Shown one piece after another: positions 18,308 through 25,682 of a stretch of DNA of 52,440 bases. Position numbers and translations under genes: made by a program. The notes below the pieces were generated by a model that did not search any database, was not told where the DNA came from, and worked only from the letters and a program-made list of their open reading frames with translations. The DNA is from UBA1731 sp964567665 (GTDB lineage Bacteria; Verrucomicrobiota; Kiritimatiellia; RFP12; UBA1067): contig CAZMNN010000015.1 in NCBI GenBank assembly GCA_964567665.1, positions 1 through 52,440 of the forward strand. The letters run 5' to 3'. Positions within the stretch are counted from its first letter, which is position 1. Each line of letters starts with the position of its first letter.

Positions 18308-18913
18308 TCAGCGGCGGCACATGAGCGGCACGGACGAAAGCCCCTCCGGGCGATCGTGCAACGCACAGGAACAGTCGCCCAGGTGCTTGACACGGAATCC
18401 GTTCGCCTTGTACGTGGCGTAGTCGAAGGCATTTAGCTCGTCAATCGCAATCTGGTGGAACCGGTCGAAGTCCGGCCACCACTCCCAGCCGCTTCCGAAG
18501 TCGTTGTAGAGGAACGCATCGGCGCACTGCTTGCCAAGTTCCGGCGTGACGTAGAACGCCCCCATCGCAAGGACGTTTACGCCGTTGCCCGTGATGGCCC
18601 GAAACGCGGCGGGGACGGACTCGACGACGCCGGCATGGACGCCCGGACACTTCGACGCCGCAATGTGAATGCCCATGCCTGTCCCGCAGAAGATAAGCGC
18701 ACGTTCGAACTCCTTCTCGGAGATCATCGCGCCGACGCGAAGGCCGAGGCGATGGAACATAAGCTCCGTATCGTTCGGATCTGAATCCGCCTTCACGCCG
18801 ATGTCCGTCACCGTCCACCCCTTCTTCTCAAGATATGCCTTTATGGCCTCCTTCAGCGGATAGCCCGCGAAGTCCGCCGCCATCAGAATCTGCTTGTCCT
18901 TGACCGTCTTCAT
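18308..18913 (-). CDS. RpiB/LacA/LacB-family sugar-phosphate isomerase
   Basis: 201-aa cytoplasmic protein. It opens with ILMAADFAGYPLKEAIKAYL and carries the family motif IFCGTGMGIHIAASK near residues 72-86 (active-site Cys), then GVHAGVVESV and NVLAMGAF. RpiB/LacAB enzymes interconvert aldose and ketose phosphates. At 201 aa it is longer than RpiB (about 150) because of a C-terminal extension rich in aromatic residues (WEWWPDFDRF). First gene of a 14-kb operon of secreted glycosidases, so its substrate is more likely a phosphate of the released sugar than ribose 5-phosphate. AGGGA lies 10 nt before the ATG, and the leader is about 28 nt. No kinase or transporter accompanies it. Confidence 0.8.
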   Translation of the reverse strand: MKTVKDKQILMAADFAGYPLKEAIKAYLEKKGWTVTDIGVKADSDPNDTELMFHRLGLRVGAMISEKEFERALIFCGTGMGIHIAASKCPGVHAGVVESVPAAFRAITGNGVNVLAMGAFYVTPELGKQCADAFLYNDFGSGWEWWPDFDRFHQIAIDELNAFDYATYKANGFRVKHLGDCSCALHDRPEGLSSVPLMCRR

Positions 18914-18947
18914 GTTGGTAAATTCCCTTGTTTGGTTTGACGCGCCG

Positions 18948-18956
18948 ATTGTATCA
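18948..18956 (-). promoter_or_regulatory. extended -10 promoter of isomerase-rhamnosidase operon
   Basis: TGA-TACAAT on the minus strand with TTGCGG 17 nt upstream as a weak -35. It gives a leader of about 28 nt with a Shine-Dalgarno. The -35 lies beside the palindrome at 18978-18993. Confidence 0.65.
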
Positions 18957-18977
18957 AAGCATGAATGGAACCGCAAC

Positions 18978-18993
18978 ACCTGTCTATACAGGT
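18978..18993. promoter_or_regulatory. palindromic operator in the divergent promoter region
   Basis: ACCTGTCTATACAGGT: 6-bp perfect arms ACCTGT/ACAGGT around CTAT. It lies between the divergent promoters and touches the -35 zones of both, the right size and shape for a GntR-type winged-helix dimer such as the adjacent regulator. Confidence 0.65.
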
Positions 18994-19005
18994 CAACATG
19001 GGTTT

Positions 19006-19014
19006 TGCTATACT
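19006..19014 (+). promoter_or_regulatory. extended -10 promoter of the regulator gene (TGCTATACT)
   Basis: TGC-TATACT with exactly 8 nt to the ATG at 19023, implying a leaderless mRNA. The palindrome just upstream would allow autoregulation. Confidence 0.7.
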
Positions 19015-19022
19015 TTCGCCTC

Positions 19023-20168
19023 ATGAAGCATCTCGACATCATGCAGGCTCTCAAGAAGGAAATCGCGGCGAAAGCTTTCCCGAACGGAAAGTTGCCAAGC
19101 GAAGCGGCGTTATGCGAACGTTTCACTGCCGCACGCGAAACCGTGCGACGGGCGTTGAGAGAACTCATCCGCCAGGATCTCGTCACGACGCGCAACGGAG
19201 TCGGCACATTCGTGACACGGCGCGGCGCACGCACAAGCGGCCTGCTCGGACTGCTCATTCCCGATTTCGCCGAAGCCACCTATTTCGTGCGACTGAAGGA
19301 CGAACTTGAGAGAATCGCACGGCGCGTCGGCTACGGAATCTCGTTCGAGACCATTCATGCCTCATGCCTCCGGGAGAAAACCGCCGCCGTTCGACGCAAG
19401 GCCCGCGAACTCGCAATCCGACACGTCGAGGGCGTAATCTTCCGTCCACTTCTCGATCTGCGCGTCGGCAAGGCCAACCACGAAGTCGTGCGCATCTTCC
19501 GAAATGCGGACATTCCCGTTGTCCTTGTCGATTCCGACATTACCGCCCCAGGCGAACGCAGCGACTGCGATCTCGTCGCCGTAAACAACGTCGATGCCGG
19601 ACGCCGCATCGCCTCGCATCTGATGGAGAACGGGTATACGCGCCTGGCCTATCTCATGCCATCGCTTGGTCTTGGCCCGAACGTGAACTGGCGCAACCGC
19701 CTCTTCGGCGTTGCCGGGGAGATTGCCCTCCGCGGCATCTCCTCCGGTGTCCATACACTGACATTCGCCCCCACGGATTTGAACGCCCTGCAAAAGGTGC
19801 TCAACAGGCCTGGACGTCCCGACGCAATCGTCTGCGGCAACGACGAAACTGCCATGCGGCTTCTCGATTCCCTCCAGCGGCTTGGCAAACGCATCCCGGA
19901 GGACATTGCCGTAGTCGGCTTCGACGACATGCCGCTGGCTGCCAACTCCATTCCGCTCCTCACGACCATCCGTCAGCCCACCGGCGAAATAGCCCGCACG
20001 GCGCTTCGCGCACTCCTTGCCCGCATCCGCTATCCGAACGCCGGACCACGCGAAATCAACGTCTCCGCCAAGCTCGTCGTGCGTCGCTCCACGATGCCGC
20101 AGTCTCATCTGCGAGAACAACGGTCACAAGGTGGCGGTCTGTGTGCGGGATGTCGGCCCGTCATCTGA
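19023..20168 (+). CDS. GntR/LacI hybrid transcriptional regulator
   Basis: 381 aa. Residues about 1-68 form a GntR-type winged helix (LPSEAALCERFTAARETVRRAL, then LVTTRNGVGTFV), and about 75-350 a LacI-type sugar-binding domain (LGLLIPDFAEATYF, VVLVDSDI, NVDAGRRIASHL, DAIVCGNDETAMRLLD, DIAVVGFDDMPLA). This is the AraR-like architecture, usually a repressor released by a sugar effector. Divergent from the rhamnosidase operon with a palindrome between them, so it very likely controls that operon and itself. The ATG at 19023 follows the -10 by 8 nt without a Shine-Dalgarno, and it exactly begins the winged-helix fold. Its 3' end overlaps the convergent gene by 8 nt. Confidence 0.9.
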   Translation: MKHLDIMQALKKEIAAKAFPNGKLPSEAALCERFTAARETVRRALRELIRQDLVTTRNGVGTFVTRRGARTSGLLGLLIPDFAEATYFVRLKDELERIARRVGYGISFETIHASCLREKTAAVRRKARELAIRHVEGVIFRPLLDLRVGKANHEVVRIFRNADIPVVLVDSDITAPGERSDCDLVAVNNVDAGRRIASHLMENGYTRLAYLMPSLGLGPNVNWRNRLFGVAGEIALRGISSGVHTLTFAPTDLNALQKVLNRPGRPDAIVCGNDETAMRLLDSLQRLGKRIPEDIAVVGFDDMPLAANSIPLLTTIRQPTGEIARTALRALLARIRYPNAGPREINVSAKLVVRRSTMPQSHLREQRSQGGGLCAGCRPVI

Positions 20169-21777
20169 ACAGGCCGAGCCGCAGATACGGAAGTATGTCG
20201 TTGACGAGCGTATAGTCGAGATCGAACAGAGCCACCCCGGCCGCACCACATCTGCGGGCTATCTTCACCTGCTCCATCACCTGCCGCACGTCAAGCCGAG
20301 ACTCCACCGCTGTGACGCCTATTCCGGAGACGATCTTCTTTGCGTGTGACGGAGTGCGGCACTGCTGGCGCATGAACGTTTCGTACTTTGCGTTGTCCTC
20401 AAGATAGTTCATCGGCACGATCCAGTCCACAATCCCCGCATCTATCCAACTTTCCCAATCCTGCCCGACGGCGTTGACGCAACTTGGATACTTTCCGAAC
20501 ACCGCCGTTGTGAACAACGCGGACGGACGCGCACGTTTGACGCGCATTCGCGCCAAACTGACGAACGTCCCTATCTGGGAGGCTGCGTCCGGCGGCAGTT
20601 TCGCACCTTCGTACCAGCGCACGAAATCGAGATGCACGCCATGCACCGCATATCTTTGGGCGACTTCGCCGATCGCGGAGAGAAGATACTCGCGGAGCGC
20701 GGCGTTTGACGGATCGAGATACTCGGTCAGTACGCCCTTCCGGCTTTTGATGCGCCAGCCCTTCTTCGCAAACGCATCAAGACGCGACTGCGTCCCTCGT
20801 GCGCCCGTGAAGCACATTATCCACGCGTGTACACGTACGCCCGAACCGGCTGATGCCGCAAGACACGCCGCAAGCTGATCCCCCTGACGCACACAGACCT
20901 GGCTCTGCGGCAGAACCTTGGATGGATAGTGCGCAAAGGCCGCGCCCGCAACATTCACGAAGATGTCGGTAATGCCGTAGTCTCTGAGCGTCCTGAACGT
21001 GCGGGACCAATTCCCGGGATACAGCCCCTGTCCGGAATGATCCCACACGGCGCGTATCTCTCCGGCCTTCGGGCTTTGGGCAAGTGCGTACTTGCGATTG
21101 GCCGCGTGTTCCGCCAACCGCCTTTCGCGGAACTTTTTGGGACTCCACACGCCCGGAACGCTCATCCCGGCGACAGACGCCACAAACTGCGCCTTGGCCC
21201 TCTCATCGCCGTCCGCAAGCATCACGTGCGTCATCCACCAGCCGGCATTCGAGGCGATTATCGCCGCATCGCCCGTCCTCTTTCCGGCGCGGTCATGCCA
21301 TTCCGCTATCACACGTGACTTCCCTTGCACGGCATATGCGCAGAAGATGTTCGCGGAACTCTGCACAATCTCCGACGGTGCGCCGGGCGGCGCAGTCTTT
21401 CCGAACACAATCTTCGCAAAAGCCCCTTCGGCCTTCTTGTACCCGCCGGCCTTCACTCCCATGACGGCGGCAAGCTTCGCCGAATCAGAGTAGAAGACGA
21501 CAATTTTGCCGCCTTTCCTGACGAACGCAGACATCGCGGAGACATGTGCGTCCTTCGGCATGACGAGATACGCGAGACGCTTGCCCTTCAGCCCGCCGGA
21601 GATTTCGCTTTCATCCACAAAATCCGCCTTGATGTCGTTCTGTCCAAGCCAGCGCACGATGTGTCTGCCGAGGCTCAATCCGAATCCGGAGGACGGCGCA
21701 ACGACGGCAATCTCGGATGCCGCACATGTCATTGCGGCAAACGCAGCGAAAACAGCAGTCAACCACTTGACCATCAT
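20161..21777 (-). CDS. secreted GHL10-like glycosyl-hydrolase-related protein
   Basis: 538 aa with a signal peptide (MMVKWLTAVFAAFAAMTCAAS). Residues about 20-220 resemble a glutamine-amidotransferase-like/ThuA-type domain (IAVVAPSSGFGLSLGRHIVRW, RKGGKIVVFYSD). About 240-538 is a GHL10-type TIM barrel (GEIRAVWDHSGQGLYPGNW, GITDIFVNVAGAAFAHYPSK, GVHLDFVRW with a likely catalytic Asp, IVDWIVPMNYL). Known GHL10/YngK-type proteins act on cell-surface or wall glycans, but activity is seldom shown. It lies 10 nt downstream of the TPR/QN-rich gene, so co-transcribed. It overlaps tail-to-tail with the regulator gene. Confidence 0.75.
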   Translation of the reverse strand: MMVKWLTAVFAAFAAMTCAASEIAVVAPSSGFGLSLGRHIVRWLGQNDIKADFVDESEISGGLKGKRLAYLVMPKDAHVSAMSAFVRKGGKIVVFYSDSAKLAAVMGVKAGGYKKAEGAFAKIVFGKTAPPGAPSEIVQSSANIFCAYAVQGKSRVIAEWHDRAGKRTGDAAIIASNAGWWMTHVMLADGDERAKAQFVASVAGMSVPGVWSPKKFRERRLAEHAANRKYALAQSPKAGEIRAVWDHSGQGLYPGNWSRTFRTLRDYGITDIFVNVAGAAFAHYPSKVLPQSQVCVRQGDQLAACLAASAGSGVRVHAWIMCFTGARGTQSRLDAFAKKGWRIKSRKGVLTEYLDPSNAALREYLLSAIGEVAQRYAVHGVHLDFVRWYEGAKLPPDAASQIGTFVSLARMRVKRARPSALFTTAVFGKYPSCVNAVGQDWESWIDAGIVDWIVPMNYLEDNAKYETFMRQQCRTPSHAKKIVSGIGVTAVESRLDVRQVMEQVKIARRCGAAGVALFDLDYTLVNDILPYLRLGLFR

Positions 21778-21787
21778 CTCCCGTCCC

Positions 21788-23326
21788 TCACCAGTCCCGC
21801 TCGTTCGACGGAAGCGGCATCCTGTTCATCCGCGCCTTCTTGTCGGCCTCATGCTGGTCGTTTCGCTCCTGCGCCTTCCTCAGCATATCCTCGACCTGCC
21901 TGTCCTCGGCTTCGGGCTTCGCATCCTCCGCAGATTCGCCCCCATCCTTTTTCTCTTCGTCGTTTTCGCCGGACTGCCCATCCTCGCCCTGATTCTGCTC
22001 ATTGTTCTGCTGGCTGTCTTGATCCTGGCTCTCATCCTGATTCTGCTTCTGATCCTGCCCGCCCTGATCCTGATCGTTCTGCTTTTTGTCCTTGTCCTGT
22101 TGACTGTCGTTCTGCTGATTGTCCTGCTGGCCCTGCCCCCCGCCGCCGCCATTGGGGTTTTTCGGCAGCAGCTCACGGATTCTGCACAGCTTCTGGAGAA
22201 CGTTCAGCTCCTTTGCCGCATGGTCGGCGGCTTTGCCGCCGCCGCGCAGGTTCGTCTTTGACGCCGCAAGCTCCGCGTCCTCCTTCTGAAGCTCCGTCTG
22301 CAGAGGCTCCACCTCCGCCGCCAGTTTCGCTATTTCAGCCTGAGCCTCTTCGGTGAACGGCGGCATGTTTGTGTCGGACTGCGCCTGCTGCACGTACATC
22401 TGCGCCCACTGCGCGAACTTGGCGCGGAAGACGTGCATGAAATCGATCGATTCCCCCTGCCAATCGCGTCCGTTGACGGTATCGGCGGCAATCAGCGAAT
22501 TTGTCTGCGCAAGAATCGCCTCGTCGCAGGCGGCCGGCGGCAGAATGGCAAGCTTCCAGAATCGGGTTAGGGCGGATTCCGCCAACGAAAGGCTGGACTG
22601 CGCATCAGGGTTGAGGTCTTCGAGAGCCTTTGCGGCGGCTTCCGTTGCCGCCCTGGCCTCGTCTACCTGCGCGGTGATCGTCATCGCCTGCTGCTCGTTC
22701 GTGACGGACTGCGCGACGCCTGACTTTACGGCGATCCATGTATCGACGACTTTTCCCACCCGTCGGGACATCGCCTCGCATCTGGCCACTGCGGCATGGG
22801 CGTCGTTTGTGAGTGCGACAGGAAACTCGTTCATGATCGAGCGCGTTTCCCGCACACCGGATGCGAGCAGACCGGCGGGATCCTGCTTCCCCATCTCCTT
22901 CATCACCTTTTCCACGTGTGCCTGCTCACGCAGTTCCGGCAGACGGTCTGCCGCCCGCGTGAAGTTCCTGTTCAGGCGTGGATCTTCCGGATTCGACCTC
23001 AAAGCCGTCTGAAAATCCTGAACCGCGCTCTCAAGAGAGCGCAGAGGCTTCTCAACCCCGTCGCCATCGTGCTTGAGCGCCTGCGAGAACTCGATTGCAC
23101 CGACAAGCTCTGAAGCGCGCACTCCATGCGTCTTTGAAAGTATGAGCCTTTTCAGCGTCACAAGCGCGTTCGTCATGTCTCCGGCGCGGTATGCCTCCAC
23201 CCCGCGATTCCAGATCTCCACGTCCGTCTCGGGCATCCCGTCATCGGCGGCGTGGATCTGGCGGATGCCGACTGTCGCAAGAGACAGCGCAAAAACAAAA
23301 ATGCCAGCAGTTCTAAAACGTTTCAT
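21788..23326 (-). CDS. TPR protein with Q/N/D-rich tail (BatC/BatE-like)
   Basis: 512 aa. Signal peptide MKRFRTAGIFVFALSLATVGIRQIHA, then TPR-like helices (WNRGVEAYRAGDMTNALVTL, LESAVQDFQTALRSNPEDPRL), a helical middle part, a coiled-coil-like segment (EEAQAEIAKLAAEVEPLQTEL) and a highly polar low-complexity stretch of about 100 residues of Q, N, D, E, K and G. The C-terminus VEDMLRKAQERNDQHE...NERDW resembles the tails of Bat aerotolerance-type TPR proteins, but batA/B/D are not in view. The ATG is 8 nt past a TGCTATAAT box with no Shine-Dalgarno, so leaderless. Function unknown. Confidence 0.75.
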   Translation of the reverse strand: MKRFRTAGIFVFALSLATVGIRQIHAADDGMPETDVEIWNRGVEAYRAGDMTNALVTLKRLILSKTHGVRASELVGAIEFSQALKHDGDGVEKPLRSLESAVQDFQTALRSNPEDPRLNRNFTRAADRLPELREQAHVEKVMKEMGKQDPAGLLASGVRETRSIMNEFPVALTNDAHAAVARCEAMSRRVGKVVDTWIAVKSGVAQSVTNEQQAMTITAQVDEARAATEAAAKALEDLNPDAQSSLSLAESALTRFWKLAILPPAACDEAILAQTNSLIAADTVNGRDWQGESIDFMHVFRAKFAQWAQMYVQQAQSDTNMPPFTEEAQAEIAKLAAEVEPLQTELQKEDAELAASKTNLRGGGKAADHAAKELNVLQKLCRIRELLPKNPNGGGGGQGQQDNQQNDSQQDKDKKQNDQDQGGQDQKQNQDESQDQDSQQNNEQNQGEDGQSGENDEEKKDGGESAEDAKPEAEDRQVEDMLRKAQERNDQHEADKKARMNRMPLPSNERDW

Positions 23327-23334
23327 TGTCGGCT

Positions 23335-23343
23335 ATTATAGCA
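23335..23343 (-). promoter_or_regulatory. extended -10 promoter (TGCTATAAT), leaderless
   Basis: TGC-TATAAT, 8 nt before the ATG of the TPR/QN-rich gene. No Shine-Dalgarno between. Confidence 0.8.
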
Positions 23344-23392
23344 TGAAACGCTGTTGCATAGGGGGAGCGGAGCCATCGCATCCGGCTGATGT

Positions 23393-24307
23393 TCACAGGC
23401 AGGTGCGGATGCTTGGCCAGGCTACGGCCAGAACCGCCGATGTCGCATAACCGGCAATGGCCAGCCAAAGTATGCGGTCGGTGAGCAGCACCTTTTCGGG
23501 CATTCCGCCGCCGCCCTCGCGATAGACAAGCATCATGTACCTGACGATGCCGAACGCCACAAACACACACGTTGCGACAAGCCCCGGAAACCTGTGTCCC
23601 ATGGCGGAGAACAGCGTATAGCAGAAGTACTCCGCGATGGAGGCCGCCGCCGCAACGAATATGAGGGTGTTCAGGATGCCCTTCCTGTATCCGGCAAGCG
23701 CCTTGCGCGTGGTGGCGTGGTACACGAGTTCATGATGACGCTTCGACAGGGCGAGAAAGAGCGAAAGGGTGAATGCGCACACGAGAAGCCAGCGGGAGAT
23801 GTATGCGTCAATCACAGCCGCGCCGGCTATGGCGCGAAGCACGAAGCCGAACGCTATCACCATCACGTCCACGTACGGTATATGCTTGATGAGACCTGAA
23901 TAGAAGCACTGTATCACGGAATACAGCATGATTGTGCCAAATGCGATCGTGCGGCCGGGATAGGCCATCACCACTATCGACGGGAACGTCACGCCGCAGG
24001 CGAACAGGACGAGCGCCGCCTTCACCGCCGCCATCTTGGATATCGCCCCTGACGCCACCGGGCGCATACGCTTCTGCGGATGAAGCCTGTCGGAATCGTA
24101 GTCGGATACGTCATTGAGCAGATAGAACGAACTTGACACGAGGCAGAACGCCCCCGCCATGCCGACAGCCATCATAAACGAACCGAAGCCACGCGCAATG
24201 TCCTTCTGCGATGCGTCGGCGACGGAAAAGAACCATGCGAGCATCACCGCCGCGTTCTTCGTCCACTGGTTTACCCTCAGCGCCTTCAGCCAGATCCGCA
24301 CCTTCAT
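23393..24307 (-). CDS. UbiA-family decaprenyl-phosphate phosphoribosyltransferase-like protein
   Basis: 304-aa integral membrane protein with about eight hydrophobic helices. The first Asp-rich motif is NDVSDYDSDRLHPQKRMRP at about residues 64-83. The second conserved stretch is LIKHIPYVDVMVIAFGFVLRA. Together these match the DPPR-synthase branch of UbiA, which transfers 5-phosphoribose from PRPP to polyprenyl phosphate, rather than the quinone prenyltransferases. It overlaps the upstream glycosyltransferase by 4 nt (ATGA), so the pair is translationally coupled and probably makes polyprenyl-phosphate sugar donors for envelope glycans. No DprE1/DprE2 homologue is seen nearby. Confidence 0.85.
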   Translation of the reverse strand: MKVRIWLKALRVNQWTKNAAVMLAWFFSVADASQKDIARGFGSFMMAVGMAGAFCLVSSSFYLLNDVSDYDSDRLHPQKRMRPVASGAISKMAAVKAALVLFACGVTFPSIVVMAYPGRTIAFGTIMLYSVIQCFYSGLIKHIPYVDVMVIAFGFVLRAIAGAAVIDAYISRWLLVCAFTLSLFLALSKRHHELVYHATTRKALAGYRKGILNTLIFVAAAASIAEYFCYTLFSAMGHRFPGLVATCVFVAFGIVRYMMLVYREGGGGMPEKVLLTDRILWLAIAGYATSAVLAVAWPSIRTCL

Positions 24308-25032
24308 CGTCTACTCTTGCCCCCGGCAAAGCGCAGCCTGAACACCATCTTGAGCGTCTCTGCGGCGATTGAACCGCTGATCTTCGAGCATCCTGCGCGT
24401 CTCTCGCGAAACGTTATGGGCATCTCCTTCAATCTGAGTCCGGCCTTGGCCATGCGGTAGTTCATCTCCATCTGGAACGAATATCCGAACGACTCTATCA
24501 CCGAGAAGTCGCCAAGCATCTCAAGCGACCTGCGGCTGAAGCACTTGAATCCGCCGGTGGGATCCTTCACCGGCACACCCAGCACCATGCGGATGAACAG
24601 CCCGCCTGCCCTCGAAATGAACCATCTCTTGAACGGCCATCCCACACATCCGCCACCCTTGACGTACCTCGAGCCGACAATCACGTCCGGAGCGTCGGAC
24701 GATGCCATTTCGGCGAGCATACGCTGCACGTCCGCAGGATCGTGCGAGAAGTCGCAATCCATCTCGATCACGTGCGTGGCGCCCATCCTGAGCGCCTCGG
24801 CAAACCCTGCCACATATGCGCGGCCAAGCCCTTCCTTCTTCTTGCGGTGCATCACATGGATGCGCGGCTCTTTCGCACACAGGCCGTCTATTATCTCTCC
24901 GGTGCCATCAGGTGAATTGTCGTCGAGGAACAGCAGTTCGCCCTCCGGCGGCAGATTGCCGAGAACCGCCTCGGCCATCGCCGAGACGTTCTCTCTTTCG
25001 TTGTATGTAGGTATGACGACTATCGGCTTCAT
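24304..25032 (-). CDS. polyprenol-phosphate mannosyltransferase-like GT2 (DPM1-type)
   Basis: 242-aa GT2 enzyme: VVIPTYNERENV at the start, DDNSPDGTGEI, the DxD-type motif MDCDFSHDP at about residue 89 and DPTGGFKCFSRR. This is the DPM1 type that moves a hexose from a nucleotide sugar to polyprenyl phosphate. There is no C-terminal GtrA membrane domain, as in short bacterial DPM1 homologues. The ATG at 25032 lies 9 nt past a TGGTATAAT box and lacks a Shine-Dalgarno. It is coupled with the downstream UbiA gene. The promoter is embedded in the last codons of the preceding gene. Confidence 0.88.
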   Translation of the reverse strand: MKPIVVIPTYNERENVSAMAEAVLGNLPPEGELLFLDDNSPDGTGEIIDGLCAKEPRIHVMHRKKKEGLGRAYVAGFAEALRMGATHVIEMDCDFSHDPADVQRMLAEMASSDAPDVIVGSRYVKGGGCVGWPFKRWFISRAGGLFIRMVLGVPVKDPTGGFKCFSRRSLEMLGDFSVIESFGYSFQMEMNYRMAKAGLRLKEMPITFRERRAGCSKISGSIAAETLKMVFRLRFAGGKSRR

Positions 25033-25041
25033 ATCTGAATG

Positions 25042-25050
25042 ATTATACCA
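25042..25050 (-). promoter_or_regulatory. extended -10 promoter inside upstream stop codon, leaderless
   Basis: TGG-TATAAT whose TATAAT contains the TAA stop codon of the FlbD-like gene (GTG GTA TAA T). 9 nt separate it from the ATG of the DPM1-like gene. Confidence 0.8.
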
Positions 25051-25642
25051 CTTCCGTCCACGAGATGTGGCCATCTTCCTTCACAACGATGTATCCGTCC
25101 TTTTTCAGCGCGTCCACCACCCTGGAGACCTCCGCCTCGTCCGCCTTCTTGTAGCAGCTCTTTATGAAGTTCCTCAACCGGTTCTCCGTGCGGCACTTGT
25201 TGGCCTTCAGCTTCACGGCTATGGCCTTGATGTCATCCCCGGCAGGCTGTGCCTGGGACTTCATCGGCTCTTCCTTCTTATGCGTCTGCTTGGCAGATGC
25301 CGTCTTCTTCCTTTGCGTTTTCTGCGCGGGCTTCTTTGAAGGTCTCTTGCCCTCTTCGGCCTTGTGCGCCGCCTCTGCATCCCTCTCGTCCCGATCTTCC
25401 GGCGAGACATCCTCCGGCTGCGGCGCAAGCGACTTCGGCGGCGGCACCGGAACCACCGCCGGCGGCGGAACGTCGCCAAGCATGGCAAGCACCGTTTCCG
25501 GCGACTCCTTCACCTCGTAGTCCAACCCATCGCCAATCGGAACGACTATCGCTCCACCATTCTGCATAGGCTCCACCGTGACGATGAAGCTTGCGTTCAG
25601 CCAAATCGGACGTCCATCCGTCTTTGTGAGTTTTATGTACAT
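25043..25642 (-). CDS. FlbD-like protein with basic linker and C-terminal domain
   Basis: 199 aa. Residues 1-55 (MYIKLTKTDGRPIWLNASFI, then VTVEPMQNGGAIVV and YEVKESPETVLAM) match the small FlbD/YlzI family, which normally is about 70 aa and found with flagellar genes. A proline- and lysine-rich linker of about 80 residues follows, then a C-terminal winged-helix-like domain (CRTENRLRNFIKS, SRVVDALKKDGYIVVKEDGHISW). No flagellar gene is in view. AGGAG-type site upstream of the ATG. It is last in the operon beginning at 29602, 40 nt after the amidase. Function unknown. Confidence 0.7.
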   Translation of the reverse strand: MYIKLTKTDGRPIWLNASFIVTVEPMQNGGAIVVPIGDGLDYEVKESPETVLAMLGDVPPPAVVPVPPPKSLAPQPEDVSPEDRDERDAEAAHKAEEGKRPSKKPAQKTQRKKTASAKQTHKKEEPMKSQAQPAGDDIKAIAVKLKANKCRTENRLRNFIKSCYKKADEAEVSRVVDALKKDGYIVVKEDGHISWTEVV

Positions 25643-25682
25643 ATGCTTTCTCTTCTTCTCCTGTTCCGCAGCTGCCGTGCAG

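Noticed and set aside
21506..22261. Plus-strand frame with a long hydrophobic stretch, like a membrane protein
   Set aside because: It is the antisense of the Q/N/D-rich tail of the TPR gene. Complements of Gln/Asn/Asp codons give Leu/Ile/Val, and the gene on the minus strand has a promoter, signal peptide and neighbours.
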